From Pisaster brevispinus (Eukaryota > Echinodermata > Asteroidea > Forcipulatida > Asteriidae): a stretch of 64,000 nucleotides of DNA. Of the stretch, positions 20,601 through 33,900 are shown piece after piece. The translations under genes and the position numbers were made by a program. The stretch's first letter is position 1, and each line of letters opens with the position of its first letter. The stretch is taken from positions 2,542,001-2,606,000 of the forward strand of contig JAMKCF010000009.1 in NCBI GenBank assembly GCA_023634235.1, in the 5' to 3' direction. The notes beneath the pieces are model-generated. The model was not told where the DNA came from. It did not search any database and saw only the letters and a program-made list of their open reading frames with translations.

Positions 20601-23600
20601 CAGGTATACAAACCAAACATCAATGGATAATGGTTTGATGAGTGTACAGTCTGTGCTTCACAGCTTGCTACTGTAGTTGAAAATCAACGGGCTTGTTTAC
20701 TCTCTGTATTATCAAGGCTGTGAGAAATACATTTTCAATTCAGGTTGACATTGAAACTGCATGGGTCCCCCCCCCCCCCCCCCGATTTATTTATTTGTTT
20801 TATTTTCTGTAACGAAGATGAAGAACCAGTTCTCCACGGTCCTTGTCTTGGCTCAAGATTTTCGTACAAAAAACAAAATAGGCAAATATGCTCCAGCTTG
20901 TTGAACAAATCAGCCACAAACTGTCATATGTACACACATGTACATGTTTGTACAGTACATTTGTATTCAGCTTGATCACAGATTTTGTAGCTTGATTTCA
21001 AAAGTGTCTTTCAACAAGACTAGGCTGGTTGGTTTGGTGTCTTGGTTTGTTTTTCATTCACGAGACAGGGTTTGCCCTGAACTTTTTCAGTGACTATACC
21101 AGCAGGATCAGTTAGCTTGTCATTTCACTAGTCCGTCAGCTGTTTTACTAGTCCATACATCATGTCAAATTTTAATAGGAATGCTTTTCAACACATTTTT
21201 TTACTAAATAGTCAGCCGGACCACTTGAAGAGAATTTTCTGACTGGTCCTTCGTAAGGTGTTTTTTAAACTACATATGTAGCATTTCTTGGACAGGGCTG
21301 CAGTCCATTGTTAATGGGAGTTAGGCTGACAATAGTTAGTACACTTGGCAGATTGTTATCAACGTACATTTTAAGTAGTTTAAAGCAATGGGAAATTTGT
21401 TCTTCGGAAAAGAAATGGCTTGGTTGCTGTCGCCTGGTGTGACTAAACTCTGAACCAGGAGAAACTTAAAAATCACTTATTAAATTTCAAAACTTAAAAT
21501 GATGTATGGAGTGTACATTACAAGTACTGTAAGGCCACATCTACTTTCTACAGTCTCCATTGTTTAAAATTTATGACAGGTGCCATTATCTAATTCAGAT
21601 GGTTTATTTTGTGTGCAATATTAAAATATTAATCGGCCACACTGTTTAGGAAACAGGTAAACTCATCTTGTTATCTTTAGCCATCCTTCCTCATTGCCTG
21701 AAACCAATGAGAGCGCCTTTATGTAGAACTTTCAGATGGTTTATTTGTTGTAGTTAAATATTAAATCATCGGACACACTGTTTAATAAACAGGTAAACGC
21801 ATATTGTTTTATTGGCTATCCTTTTGTCTTCGCTATACATACATTTATACACACATATATGCATACTGCATAAATCTGTACTGGCCGTACTGTAATGCGC
21901 TGTGCAACAGCTGCCACCAGAGCTTTGAAGGAAATGCGGGTTTGGCATTGCTGCCAGCCATCTGAAGGTGTGACCAGAGAATAAATAATCAATTATTAAA
22001 AGCCATGGCAAGCATGAAACGGTGTGTCAGCACAAACCTGTTCTGTGTGCTAGACGAAAATCAAAAAAGGAATGAACTTGTTCAAAATGTCATTTTTGTG
22101 AATGTGACTGTGAGCAGCGCAACATTTTAATGTCTACAGCGGCCGCAAAACGGCCTCAACATTCGACCCACTTCCACTCAACCGAAAAGGTCAAAGAAAG
22201 GTCATGTCCAGAACTAATGTCCAATGTTTCCCATGAGTACTAAACATGAACAGTTCAAAGGCAAAACCAAATTTCTATTTCAGATAAATTTTTCCAAACA
22301 TTTTTACTTGAAAACCTGTGTGGGCGCACAATGTGGTGATGATTAGGCCTGCACAGAAATGAATGGTCTCTAAACAGGCTAAAAAAAGGTTCATGTGATA
22401 TTATAACATTTGTTTGAAAAAGATTTCCTTGAAGGCAGTTCTTGAAAGGGTGTTTGGTTGTGACTTGTCATTCAAATTAAAATTGCAAAAATACCGGACG
22501 AATGGTCCATACACATGCCTGAGAATCAGAAACCCAAATATTGCAGTTCCACTACATATCATTGTTTAAAAACAACAACCAGTAGTAACACTTGCTGTTG
22601 TACTTTCTAGTGCACAGTGCACTGCTATCGTAGTGAAATAATTTGTCAAAGGGCTGCGCACATATTGGTAGAAAAGACACACTACTGTACATGTAGAAAG
22701 CAAATTAATTAGTTCATCATTGACCTGAAGTGTTGATAGATTAGTACGTTACGATAGCTTGAATACTACAAGTACTGTACAATTCATCCACAATATTGTG
22801 CCAGCATGTGAAAATGCAGGTGTACAGTACATGTACATGTACATGTAGATGCTGAGATAAAATGCATTTATACCAGTACTGGATTGTGCCATTATACTAT
22901 ACTGCAAAAAGGGCCAGATGGCAATTTTAATCAAACCTTGAATAGGAGGGGAAAACTCAGTGGTGCCGGTTTTATTTTCAAAAACATCGCTTAATCAGTG
23001 AGCCTTGGCAACATCGAAGAAAGTAGGAATATAGTAATATACTGTACACTACAGTGTACAGTTCATACAAGTTACAATTAAACGTATTATGCACTATTGC
23101 ACATTTAATTTAATAACTTGAAGATGAAGTTCAGGTTGCTTGTATAAAAAGGAAGATTTATATATGCTATATTATATACTTCATGTCCTCGCTTATGGAT
23201 CAGCATCACGGATCAGGTTATGACGAGAGAAGAAAATTGTCCTGGGAAAAAATGCATCATCTGGATTCAACATGCCTCCAAGCACACTTTTATATGTACC
23301 ACACACAAAGATTCCTGTCGTTTGACCATGTTGACTCGTGGAGTATGCATCACGTGTCATCCATTATTTTGCCATGTACACGTATTTACTGCCGCAACGC
23401 TCCACTATACAAATATTGGATGCATGGAGTGCATTGTCGCAGAATATATTTCTTGAAGTGAACTCTATATACATTTCACGAGGCGAAGCCATGAAAAAAT
23501 GGAAAAGCCTGATTTCAATGTGTGATTAATGTTCTGTGATAATGCATGAACGAAATGCCTTCTATATTTGTTTTATGTCCAACGCATAGATCCTTGTCAC

Positions 23601-26600
23601 TTGAAATGTTTTTCACAATATGCACAAAATAGACATGGAATCTCATCCACCCCACACTCTAAATTTTAAAAACTGTCTTCTAAACATTGGCGATGACTCC
23701 ATGTAGGTCTACATTAACCTTGTCCACCGTGGCGCTATCTTGCCTTGTTTGGAGAAAATGGGCAGGGAGCGACTATTTGGGAAACGACGCTGTGTGCAGC
23801 ATTGCTGCTTGCGCTGGGACGCTTTGCAGCGGCGCAATTTTGTCACATGCTGGGGAGCATCCCAAGCTTCCTATATTTATCAATACTGGACTCCTGTATT
23901 AATTTTGGGAGGGCTTTGGTTCATCAATTTCTTAGAAAGCTACAGTAGCTTTCATAACTTAACATTTTTCCTCGGCCTTTTATTCACTCAACATGTTCCA
24001 AACTCAGAATCACTCAAAAGCTTTTTTACTGGCAACTTGGAGGCAACCAACTGCATTGCAAGCAGAAGGAACTCTTTGGTCGGGCAACAAGCATTTTAAA
24101 AGTTTCTTGATTCTTTTATCCCAAAGAATATAGTGTGAACTTTGAAAGTATGTGAGTGTTCCTTCAAGATTATACCTGGACCTGGTTGCCTGTAATCTGC
24201 CTTGTGTGACAAGTAAAAAATGCTTCCCCTGACCTGATTCAAGTCAGACTACTTGGTATGAGTGCATAAATCACTTTTTAGGAGCGACACCCTTTCATTC
24301 ACAAGTCCAACAGCTGATCATGCTTGGCATTCATATTCTTCAATATGTACACAACATCTGCCTTGTGAGGAATTCTGTTGTGAGAAATAACTGACTTGCA
24401 CAAGCTTGCATTTATTTCACTGATTGAATACCAGTAAGTTCCCACACTGTCAGACTGTGGGTTGATACAGCTGATTCAAAAACAAATGTTTTCATTCAAC
24501 ACGAGTAACATTTTCAATTAACATGTATGCTCTTAAAGGTATGGTCATAGATTGGTTTTTGTCATCGTAATGGTTATTTATAGGCAAAAATGTAAAGAAA
24601 GATATAATATAAGTCACCTGTGAAAGTTTCAGCTCAATACAGTGTCTACTTGTTGAAAAAACTGGGGGGGAAAACCTGACACTGACATTGTTTTCATAAA
24701 GATTGCCAAATCCATTCATGTTTACCGAGGTGACAGCAGGTACATGTACCAACCACATCTCTGGCCCCACATTCACAAACGGACACCTTGGAAATTTGAT
24801 TCTCAAAAACTCGCCTTGAGGTTAGTTTTGGAGAGTCAAATTTTTTGACATACTTTAGTTGTCTATAATCAACGGAGGCACCTCAGAGTCAGACCAAATA
24901 ATTGTGCATGACGCTTACATGTACTTCAATTAACATCTTTATATCTTTAGAAGTTAGTTTTTTACAGGTCATTACCAAAGTATGACCCTAACTTTAATTC
25001 TGTTAGTCAGGTTGGGCTCAAGCCCATAAAATCCTGACTTCTGGTCAGCTGGTGTCAAGATAAAGAATCTCTCAAGCTTGACCATTGTGTTGACCAGTAA
25101 CAAATACATGAGTCATTTACTGTATAGTATAACAGGAACTGAAAAACATGAAAGTTGACACTCAAATTTCATATCACTTTCATCATCAGGCTTAAGTTTC
25201 CTCCTTCCGCAGGTTTCTTCTGACTTTGCATTCTCATCCCTAATTTATCCAAACACCACTCCCATTGATGTCTTTCCTGTTTTTGTGCTCAGTCCTATTT
25301 ATAAATTTAACCATCTGAATTCTCTCAGTCCTGAGCTTCCGTCCTTTGTCGTTGATCTCTGCCTAAGCTTGATTTCCTGTCTCAATTGTGAGAGGTGTAA
25401 TCTCTGAGCTTACCTGGCTCAATTTGTGTCGTCACTGATGGGCAGCCTGGTGGCGTCTTCTTTTTCATCTCCATGGTGTTGTGTCTGATTCATTTTGTAT
25501 TTTTCATTCGTCTCCATTGTGCTCTTTTTCCAAGAAAAGGCGATGCAGCAGGGGGTGCGCACACTGTCTTGGCAAATTCATGCAGTAGGAATGTTGAATG
25601 AACAGATGGTGTTTGCGACTGTGTGCCCAGCTTGTTGTCTCTGCACTCTGCAGTGGTATCACTGTCGGGGAAGTGTATCTTATGAGACTTATTCTCAACG
25701 GGAACAGAAATTGCATTTGAAGGAACATTGTCCATTTTCATTACAAGTCAAGACATCACGAAAGTGTACTACATGTATGTAATGAATGAAGTGTGAGCAT
25801 TTTTCCGATTGAGGCGGATAAAAGAGACATGTGTATAGAATGTTATGTCTTATTGCCAGGCATGCCAGGTGTAACAGTACATGGGATGGTGTAACTACTC
25901 GGGACAAAGGAAAGAAAATAGTGCACCACTGAATGTTAGATTGCCTTAACGCTTATTGCAGGATATTCATCTTCACAATGTGTAGAATGGAAAATATGTT
26001 TATTTTTGTTTGTTACTAATTGTTTTCAAGATTGTTCATGGTTTGTTTTTGTTTTTGTTTTTTCATTTGTAAGTTTCTATGTTGTGTTCATATTTGGGTG
26101 TAAAGCAATAAATAAAAAGTCAACTTGTTGCCTTTATCACCATCCTGTTGTTTTGACAGTGGTGCCAACAGCGTGAGGTCTTGCGATGGGAAAATACACT
26201 CTTTTAAAATCAAATGCGGTAGAATTCTAACCAGGGGCAATCTGGATGCATACAGAATGAACTAATACAAACAAACAGATCATCTGAGGTTATTGACTGA
26301 ACCCACATCTACTCCATCATGTTAAATCTGTCACTATATGCAAGGAGCTGTACAAAAACAAACATCTGTGTGTCCCGCACTGAAAGAATGACATCTAACA
26401 CACAATATTTCTAAGCAAAAATAAGCAGGATACCAGTCACATATGATACATGTGAAATTCTAATTTAGCTGGCTACCTTAATCTGGTAAGCTATTAGCTT
26501 AATTTTGTTGTGCATGGCTGATTTTTTGTGCTTAAGCAGCTTTATGAAAGTGGGTCTCTGGTGTAGTAACCTCAAGACACTGATTGGAAATCTGGTGCAG

Positions 26601-27734
26601 TCGAGATGTTGACAATCTTTGGATGTCTCAGGTCTATGTTCAGCTCCGATCATTGGTCCATGTGTATCAGTTGTTCTCATTAAGGACAGTAGATTGAAAA
26701 ACCAATCATGTGAAAATGATTGCAAAATAGTTCATACATATAAATCGCTTTTCCAGCTCTTTTTGCCATTGAAAGAAAATATCTGTGCAGACTTTTTTTC
26801 CATTTATAATGGTGTCTTCATCAACCTGTGGTTAGTATTTTACAGAGTATAAAAACATACATAAACCATGAACAGTATTTGTGAGTGCCTTGATTTATAT
26901 CTGTATGCCATATTTATTTATTTATTTTAACTGTTTTATTTTATTTTATTTATTTATTTTTATATTTTTTTATATTTATTAATTTATTTATTAATTTATA
27001 TATTTATTTATATACTTAATTATTTTTGTATGTATTAATTTATTTATTAATTAATTTATTTATTTATTTACTTATTCTTTCTGTCTTTCTTTCTTTTTGT
27101 TTCTTTGTTTCCATACAGGAAGATGAAGATTATCCTGTAGAAATAGACATCGATGCGCTTTTAGAAACAGAAGTAGAAGACCGGTTTAAGTTTGTAGAAG
27201 ATGTCATTTCAGACGTAAGGAAACCTAAAGAGGTGAGTATTTGTAGTCTTTGAGAGTAAAAGTTTTTGCACTAGGCAAACTTTGTGATTCGAATCTTCAC
27301 ATTCACATTACGTACATGTAGCTGCAATATAAATCTGGGGTTGTTTTCTTTACCAATATACCAACGTTGCTCTACATGTATGTGTACAGAATCGCAGTGA
27401 AGACATACATTTGTACAGCAGTTGAAGACAAACACTGTATTTTGACCATTATGTACATTGTACATTGTACTGTAAGGTACATTCAAGGGCGAGATCTTCC
27501 AGAGTTTAGTTGATAGCAATAGCACCCTCGTGTGATTGCTGTTTCGTTGGACATAATGTCGATTGAAACGGTTTGGTATCTGTTCCTTCATAGGCAGATC
27601 GTTTTGCTCTTTTTGTTTGTTCTTCTAGAAAGTTTATATTATTATAAATGTGTATCTTTTTTCTCACTTTTTTTTCTCTCTTCTCTCCTCAGACATTCAT
27701 AAGAGAGTTATTACAAAAAATAGAGGTTTTGTAG
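11601..27734 (+). CDS. Protein phosphatase 1 regulatory (inhibitor) subunit 14 family
   Basis: This is a PPP1R14 family member (CPI-17/PHI-1/KEPI/GBPI group), a small cytosolic protein that, when phosphorylated, blocks PP1 and myosin phosphatase. Exons: 11601-11846, 27119-27232, 27693-27734; all phase 0 with GT-AG borders, giving 133 aa. The family signature runs over residues 51-79: HVTAKYNRKQ, then RLRLNIEEWMDGQL and LYECE. An acidic EIDIDALLETE segment follows in exon 2 and TFIRELLQKI in exon 3, in family order. T53 aligns with the inhibitory phospho-Thr (Thr38 of CPI-17). The residue two before it is His rather than the Arg of CPI-17, and Ala follows it instead of Val. ATG 11601 (AAAATGG) was chosen because the upstream in-frame sequence is CpG-rich and unlike the family. 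The 50-residue N-terminal part is not conserved. Which vertebrate paralogue is closest cannot be told, so no symbol is given. Confidence 0.9.
12024..13074. mobile_element. Tc1/mariner-type non-autonomous element with TA flanks
   Basis: The left end is CAGTCATTTGACCAGTTCGG and the right end its inverse, ending GGTCAAATGACTG. Both ends abut TA (12022-12023 and 13075-13076), as expected of a TA target-site duplication. The motif GACCAGTTCGGGATCA recurs inside: degenerate at about 12208, inverted at about 12647, and twice in tandem at the right end (about 13030-13068). No transposase frame is visible in 1,051 bp. It sits in intron 1 of the PPP1R14 gene. Confidence 0.8.
13077..18890. other. PPP1R14 intron 1, 5' part: no gene seen
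   Basis: AT-rich sequence with a short (GA)n tract at 15047-15068 and runs of C and A near 15897-15912. Open frames here are short and show no family resemblance or codon bias that I can recognise. Confidence 0.4.
18907..19746. mobile_element. Foldback element with subterminal 17-bp repeats
   Basis: The left arm (18907-19045) holds about six imperfect units of the type CAGACAACTCGACGGGT. The right arm (19576-19746) holds about ten units in inverted orientation. The outermost 60 or so bases of the arms mirror each other closely, including the variant unit CTCGACCGGTGGACAACTCG at both tips. AATTTG occurs at 18891 and 19752, just outside, and may be a duplicated target. The core at about 19045-19260 is strikingly GC-rich and CG-rich, then AT-rich to 19575. 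The open frames over the arms (QLDGSDNSTG repeats) are translations of the repeat. It is a foldback-type DNA transposon, in PPP1R14 intron 1. Confidence 0.8.
19758..26900. other. PPP1R14 intron 1, 3' part: no gene seen
   Basis: AT-rich sequence with a C17 tract at 20766-20783, a diverged tandem duplication at 21594-21835 and many TACATG words. Overlapping frames at 23183-24099 show no domain, signal peptide or splice structure that I can support. Confidence 0.4.
21594..21835. repeat. Diverged tandem duplication, period about 136 bp
   Basis: TTCAGATGGTTTATTT at 21594 recurs at 21730, each followed by CACACTGTTTA, AAACAGGTAAAC and ATCCTT in the same order. The copies differ by many substitutions and small gaps, so the duplication is old. 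Confidence 0.65.
26910..27075. repeat. (TTTA)n-rich low-complexity tract
   Basis: About 165 bp consist almost wholly of TTTA/TTAA words and end in a pyrimidine-rich run that leads into the acceptor of PPP1R14 exon 2 (CCATACAG at 27111-27118). The length probably varies between individuals. Confidence 0.8.
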
Positions 27735-27937
27735 ATATCATTATAATGTGCATCAGTCAGCCAAGTTCAACGCAGCAACGTGAAACATGAAAGTAGGCTT
27801 GTGTCAAACCCTCAAGACGAGCTGTTCATCATGTGTACATACACATCCATGGTGCATCTGAGAAGCTTGCTAAGGTGGAGCAAGGAGTTTGTTTTCTGGT
27901 TTTCTGTGCACTTCTCACGTATAATACACAGAATTGT

Positions 27938-28070
27938 AGACCTTATGCATTATGATGTCAAATGAAGGTTGCTGATTGGCCCAGCCTGTGTGCTGTGTGT
28001 ACGTAGCTGTGTGTTTCTATTGTTTTATACCTCGAAGATGGGGTGAGGAAGATGTCAATTCATAATGTCC
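27938..28070. mobile_element. MITE, AGACCTTATGCA family, decayed copy C
   Basis: The left end AGACCTTATGCA and inner words GATTGGCCCAGCCTGTGTGCTG and ACCTCGAAGATGG follow the order seen in the copy at 38967-39137. The right terminal repeat is no longer recognisable (only GATGTCAATTCATAATG remains). Confidence 0.6.
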
Positions 28071-28316
28071 GTTACAGTGGCGCAGAATACAAAACTCCAG
28101 TGTGCAACATTTGCTGTAGTTGTACTTGTACATGTATATGATGCTTGAAGAGCTGGTTTGTGCATGAATATGTTTTTTGTAAGCCCCCTTTTGTAATGTA
28201 GCTAGCTGGTATATTATCCAATCGACATCAAACACATCTGAAAGCTTATCAGATCAGACTTCTGATTGGCACCCCCGAACAAAGATACTGACAAAATTGG
28301 GAGACCGCCAACATTA

Positions 28317-28440
28317 GGGCTAGATAGCTCATTTGGTATAGCATCAGCAAGTAAAGGGGAAGGTCGAAGGTTCAAATCCCATTATAGTTAATTTTTCTTT
28401 GTTCATCCTAAAAATGAATCAAAGCTTTTCCTGTAAATGA
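28317..28440 (+). repeat. Decayed tRNA-like SINE head
   Basis: TAGCTCATTTGGTATAGCA (A-box-like) and AGGTTCAAATCCC (B-box-like) have tRNA spacing, followed by ATTTTTCTTTGTTCATCC. The acceptor and anticodon stems do not close, so this is a tRNA-derived retroposon relic and not a tRNA gene. It belongs to a different SINE type from the GTCCTTGAGCAAG copies. Confidence 0.55.
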
Positions 28441-29294
28441 ACATGTACAACGTAACAGTGGAGATTATTACTAGTATCCACATCCAAATGTACATGTGCA
28501 CCACATCACTAACAGAGTACCAACGTACAGTTTAGTCATGGGGTATTTGCTTTACTTGTGTCACTTACTGGACTAAACAAAAGTTCAAGGGTTTTTCAGA
28601 TTTGTTTTCATCCTCTCACTGTAGCAGATTTGATGACACTGTCATTTGATCTGATATCTAAAGAGAAGTTTGTCACAAAAATACCCAATAGGTATCAGGG
28701 AATTATTGTTTGTTTCATTATTTTGTTTTTACTGTGAAACTTTTAGTTTGGATGAGCTCTTTCATTGGTTCTATTGTTTTCTTGTATAATCCCCTGATAA
28801 TTGAGAGTTTTGGTTTTGGTTTTTTTTTTGGGGGGGGGGGTATTTTGTGTGTGTGTGTCAAGATCCTAAAGCTGTGAACATGCAATATAAAGAGATAATG
28901 TTCCATTTTGTGCAATCCAAGCTACATATATTAATGATTTGCGCATTTGATAAATGCATGATCTCTGAATTTAACGTTGGAGACTGCACAAGCTTTCATT
29001 AAAGAATGGAAATAACGTTCTCAAAAGGTACATGTTCGCGAATCAGATCTAGGAGTGGTATGCTGTTCTTTTTCATACACCGAGATGAGCAATTTTTGTA
29101 ATAATTATTTTTTATTTGAGTTTCAATGCAACCCTCATAGAGCTGCACTTTACTTGGGGTGAGGGGGGGAACCTTGCCCTTGCAAGGACAAAGTATCAGG
29201 GCTGCAACTCTGTTGTTGCTTTGCGCTTATCAACATCAGTTTCCTTAAGAATCAATATTCATCACATGGATTATTGAAGGTGGTTTATTGGCAC

Positions 29295-29648
29295 TTGTAA
29301 TAATGGCTCTTATGTAGTGCAATTCCTTAGAAACGATCATTGCACTTTCGAGCCTTATTACCCCTGGTCACTGTGCCATTTATTTAATTCCTTAAACCAT
29401 CTCAGCTCCTTGGCACTTGGGGAGAATACAGCCTGTGCTGCCAAGCATGTAGTGCACCGCGAGCTAAATCAATCACAAGAACCATTTGTACCCTTACAGG
29501 TATCCATTTACCTGTAGGTGAAGAGAAGCTATTGTTAAGTGTCTTGCTCAAGGACACAAGTATCATGATCGGGATTCGAACCCACACCCTGATGACTAAA
29601 CCATCAGAACTTGAGTCCAATGCACTAAACCGCTTGGCCACAACACAG
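29295..29648 (-). mobile_element. tRNA-derived SINE, antisense copy
   Basis: Read on the minus strand it starts TGTGGCCAAGCGGTTTAG, has the B box GGTTCGAATCCCG, then GTGTCCTTGAGCAAGACACT, and ends near TAAGAGCCATTATTACAAG. It is the same family as 6396-6795 and 54077-54432. Confidence 0.8.
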
Positions 29649-30769
29649 CACATGTACATGTTAAATTTTTTGTAACAGCCTGGTTTTTAAAAAAATATAT
29701 AAATGTCTCTGCATGCCTTTATGTGTACTTTTACTAGATACAGTTTAAGTGTGTGATAACAGTTTGTGATTTTAAATTTGAGTGTTTTGCTGTACAGAGT
29801 AATGTTATTCCTTGGGGTTATACCAGTTGATCTATTTGATACTAAGTTGGTAAATAATTTCAGAAAAGTTGTCATTTTCTATGAGTGAAATGCATCAGTT
29901 TCCCTCGAGTTAAAAACTTACTTTATTGCTCTGATTTCAGCAAAGAGTTCCTAGTCGAACTTCCCTCCTTGCTTATTTGTTTGTTTGTTGGGGTGTCTGT
30001 TTGTCTTTTATTATTTTAACCTATCAAGTTAGTGGAGTTAAAATGATTATCAACCGTTTTCTGACGTGGACTTTCTCTACTTTATATTTAAGCAGAATTT
30101 CTACCTCTAATACAAGGTACTTTTAAAAGACTTGTACTTACTGTAAATTGCCATTAGCTTCAGTTATTCATATGAAATTATTCTTTGGGAAGAACATTTG
30201 TAAGAGTGTTTTGCCAACTTTCTGTTTTTCACAGATACCTCTCAATGTAAAGTACTTGCCATTTTGGATTTTAACTTTCAAGAGATTTATTTTTAATTGT
30301 GTGGGTTTTAGCTCAAGCTTCCTTTTTTTTAAGCTGTAGTATGGACAGAATTTATTGCGAACTTGTGAATACTGTTTCTTCTTTTCTGCATGCCATTCTC
30401 TGTTATTGGGTTTGTTTTTCAAGTTTGGGTGTTCAAATACCCTACCATTGTCTGTGTTCCACATAAGCCATGTGACTCCGGTAAGGTTCTTTGTGAACAT
30501 ATTTTATCGTCTATGATCATGGTATTGTTAGTCCTACCACACATGTATGGGTATCACTAAAAACCCGTAGTGGTTCAATATGAACTTTGGCCTCTCGGTT
30601 TTTCCATGTGGTGAAAAATCAAAACATAAATCAAAGAGGCGGTAGATGCAGCCAAGAACCCACTACACTGCATCCTAACACATACACGTGTATTGTACCT
30701 TTGTGTATGGATACTGTATTTTGTACAGTATGTTGCTGGTAGTTGTTGGTAGGTTGCCTGTTCAGCAAC

Positions 30770-30984
30770 TTAACAAGGTTGTGGCAAGCCCTTTCTCTTG
30801 AACAAAAAGTGCACTGGGTTCGTTTATGGTCATTACAGCACATAGGACCAAAGGCTTTACATCCCATCCCATGGATGAAGAAATAATGGTTAAGTGTCTT
30901 GCTCAGAGACACGAGTGTCAAGACTAGAACTCGAGCACCAGATCTTTATTCCAGTGCACTAGACCTTTCGACCATGACACTATT
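30770..30984 (-). mobile_element. tRNA-derived SINE, antisense 3'-truncated copy
   Basis: Minus strand: GTCATGGTCGAAAGGTCTAG head, GAGTTCTAGTCTTGACACT as a decayed B box, GTCTCTGAGCAAGACACTTA, then GAACCCAGTGCACTTTTTG. The 3' tail with (ATT)n is absent. Confidence 0.65.
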
Positions 30985-33900
30985 CTGAATTGTACATTGA
31001 TAAAAATGTTTTTAAAAATTTAAAAAATGGCTTTCTACCATAGTGTACTAGTCGTGTTTCTATCATCATATTTAACTTTGCAATTTAATCTTATAGTAAC
31101 AGAACTTGACCCAAATTTAAATTTGATTGTTAGTTAAATTTCAGTGAAAAATTCATGATGCATAACTTGGAAGTTATTATGAATTTTTAATTGTTAATTA
31201 TGCTTTCCGTTTTGTCGACTGCTTTTTTGTTTGTGTGCTTGGTTTTTGTTTTTGTTTTGTTTGTTTGTTTGTTTTTTTATGCTCAATAATGAATTTAGGT
31301 CACCATACATAATTTACTTATAGTACGTTTTATGTACATAATAAGAATGGATCATGCTATGTGATGTAACATAATAATTAGAAGTCCCAATGAAGTTCTT
31401 GTTTGTGTATTTGTTTTAAATGTTCTATAAATGCTTTCAGAAAAATTGTCTTAAGACAATTGTGGAACAGTTTAATACACACTAATTAGTCCACCTTGAT
31501 TTAAGTCAACTACTTTGCCACTTGATAATTTGACACCTTTGGGTTTCATTATCTACTTTTTTATGAAGGCATGATTATTATCTTTATGAAGCATGCAAAA
31601 TTATGTTTTTCAATCTCATAAATGACTTGGAGAAAGTTAAACCCTGAAAATGGTTTCATCTCAATTGTTACCATCTTTTAAAAAAAATGTTTGTATAATT
31701 CAAAGCCACATAAAGTGAAGGTTATAGTTGTAACTGTAAAAAGCAGAGCACAAAATTGAACTATGAATATTCTTCAATATATCGGTATGTTCTTCAAGAT
31801 ATGGGTATGTTTTCTATAGAGGATTGGAGTAATTTCAAAAGACCAATGCTGTATCATGCCTTGACACAAAACATCATGACTATATCATGAAAACTAACTG
31901 AAGGACCAATTTGTTTTTCATTGAAGAAACGAAACAAGGAAAAATAATGTACTACTAATTGGATGTTTGTTTTAAATTTGCAGTTATTCAAACATCTCTT
32001 ACAACTTCCAATGAATATGCAGTGTGAAGATGTTTAGAATAAATACAACGAAAACGCTTTGTAACCTCCAACACATTTCCAATTTCCCCCCACAAGGGCA
32101 TAGTGTATAGAAAACAAATTAGTTTAGCGCATCTTTATGATCATGATTCTTTTTTCTTTCTTTCTTTCTTTCTTTCTTCTTTTAAAATTTTATCTAAGGA
32201 TAGGAACTGAAATACCTCTGATATCACTCTAGTATATCTGAAGTTTTTAAGATATTGAAACTAAATTGTCTATTGATTTTTTTTTATGAGGTCATTATTA
32301 CTTACTTCGAAACGAATTTGACCGAAATATTATCTGAACATTATTATTTTACTTTTTGTTGAAATTGCATTCCATGTCTGCCGGTAGGCATTTCTTCCTG
32401 GTGCTTATTTCAAAATTGTTGACGTATTTTAATGATAGCAATACTATGTTTGTTTATTCCCTGCGACGTGATTGTTGATACCGTTCATGAGCTATCGGTT
32501 TTGTGTAATTTATTTAGAATTTCTGCTTTTAGAAGAATAAAGTGGTTTATGTGCTTGCGAACAGTTTTAATTTCGTTTTAAAAATCAACTTTTGGGGCTT
32601 TAAGGAAAAGAAATGCTGTTTGTCTCACAACAACGACAATTAAGTAAAGATAATGTTGATTTGTACAAAGGGCAGGTTCCTATTAGTTTGTAAATAATAG
32701 AATCTTAGTACTGTGTGACTTTTTAAAATTTGTATAATTTCCCCACAAATTACCAGATTTTTAATTCTACGAATTTCTACTTCAACTGTGAAACAAATGT
32801 TAATTTTTTTCATATCTTTATTATTATTGGGGGTTTTTTTTACACTGCAGTGAAATGTGTGGAATTAAAGAATACACGTGCAAAACGTCAAATTAATATT
32901 TAAAAAATCAATAAAACACAAGATTTGACAGGCTTAATTAAACACAATACCAAGCGATGATTTCCAAATTAACTTTTGATTTGTGAATTTTTAGTCTTTA
33001 TCCTGTAACAATGGTTGCAACATGAATACTGATTGCAGGTTTATGCTTCAAATCATTCTTTGTTTTAAGTGGCAAAAAAAGAATTACAAAAGCTTGTAAC
33101 AGCTATACAAAATGACTTAATTTCTAGGTAAACAATACATACCGTGCGCGCAATGCGTGCACCAGAGGTTGTCCTGCATGTAAAATAATTATACGTTGTC
33201 TTTCCGCAATGATAATCATTTTGAAAACATGTATGTGCAGAAAACCATGTTTGTCCATCTATGAGTGAATTGACATGGCAGCCGTAGCTGTTGTCAAATT
33301 CTACTTCTAATCGTAAATTTAGGGAGGTGTGGTTAACGATTTAAGGGCACGAAACTCAGTCAAATCCTTATATTTATGGTAATGTCAATGTAATTAGGCC
33401 CCCCCCCAAGTACACAGTGATCAGCAATAAATTTTCAGAAAGAATGACAAAATGCCAATGGGATGCTTTGTGTTACTTTTTGAGTTGTCACTCGTATTAT
33501 TTTTAAAACGGGCCTGTGACTTGTCATGGTTTTTGTTAAAGTTCCGGATCCAAAGATCTCCCTGTGCCCTTGATTAAGGGCGTGATTACAACCGTGTCTC
33601 TTTGATTTATGTTCATCTTGTGGTGATGAACAGATTATGCAAGTAGGCCCTACCCGAAGTGACTCCCCCCCCCCCCCGTAATTTCAACGGTTTCATCTCT
33701 CAACATGGAGACTGCCAGAATGGTTAAATTTTGGGAGCCAGCAAGTTTCGATATTTCCGTAAAATAATGTCACAATTCATGATGACATTTCCCCTGAATT
33801 GAGCCTGCATAGTGACGGGAGATGTTGGTGCTCTTTACAGCCAACAGAAATGCAACGAGCCTTCCTACTACAAAGGGTACTACAACTTTTTTGATTGAGG

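Noticed and set aside
23183..24099. Overlapping plus-strand frames as a gene in PPP1R14 intron 1
   Set aside because: Several frames overlap, none has a recognisable domain, signal peptide or supported splice sites.
24536..25005. Possible element with AAAGGTATGGTCA / AGTATGACC ends
   Set aside because: The terminal match is short and imperfect and no second copy was seen.
28317..28388. tRNA gene
   Set aside because: Boxes A and B resemble a tRNA but the acceptor and anticodon stems do not pair; better explained as a SINE relic.
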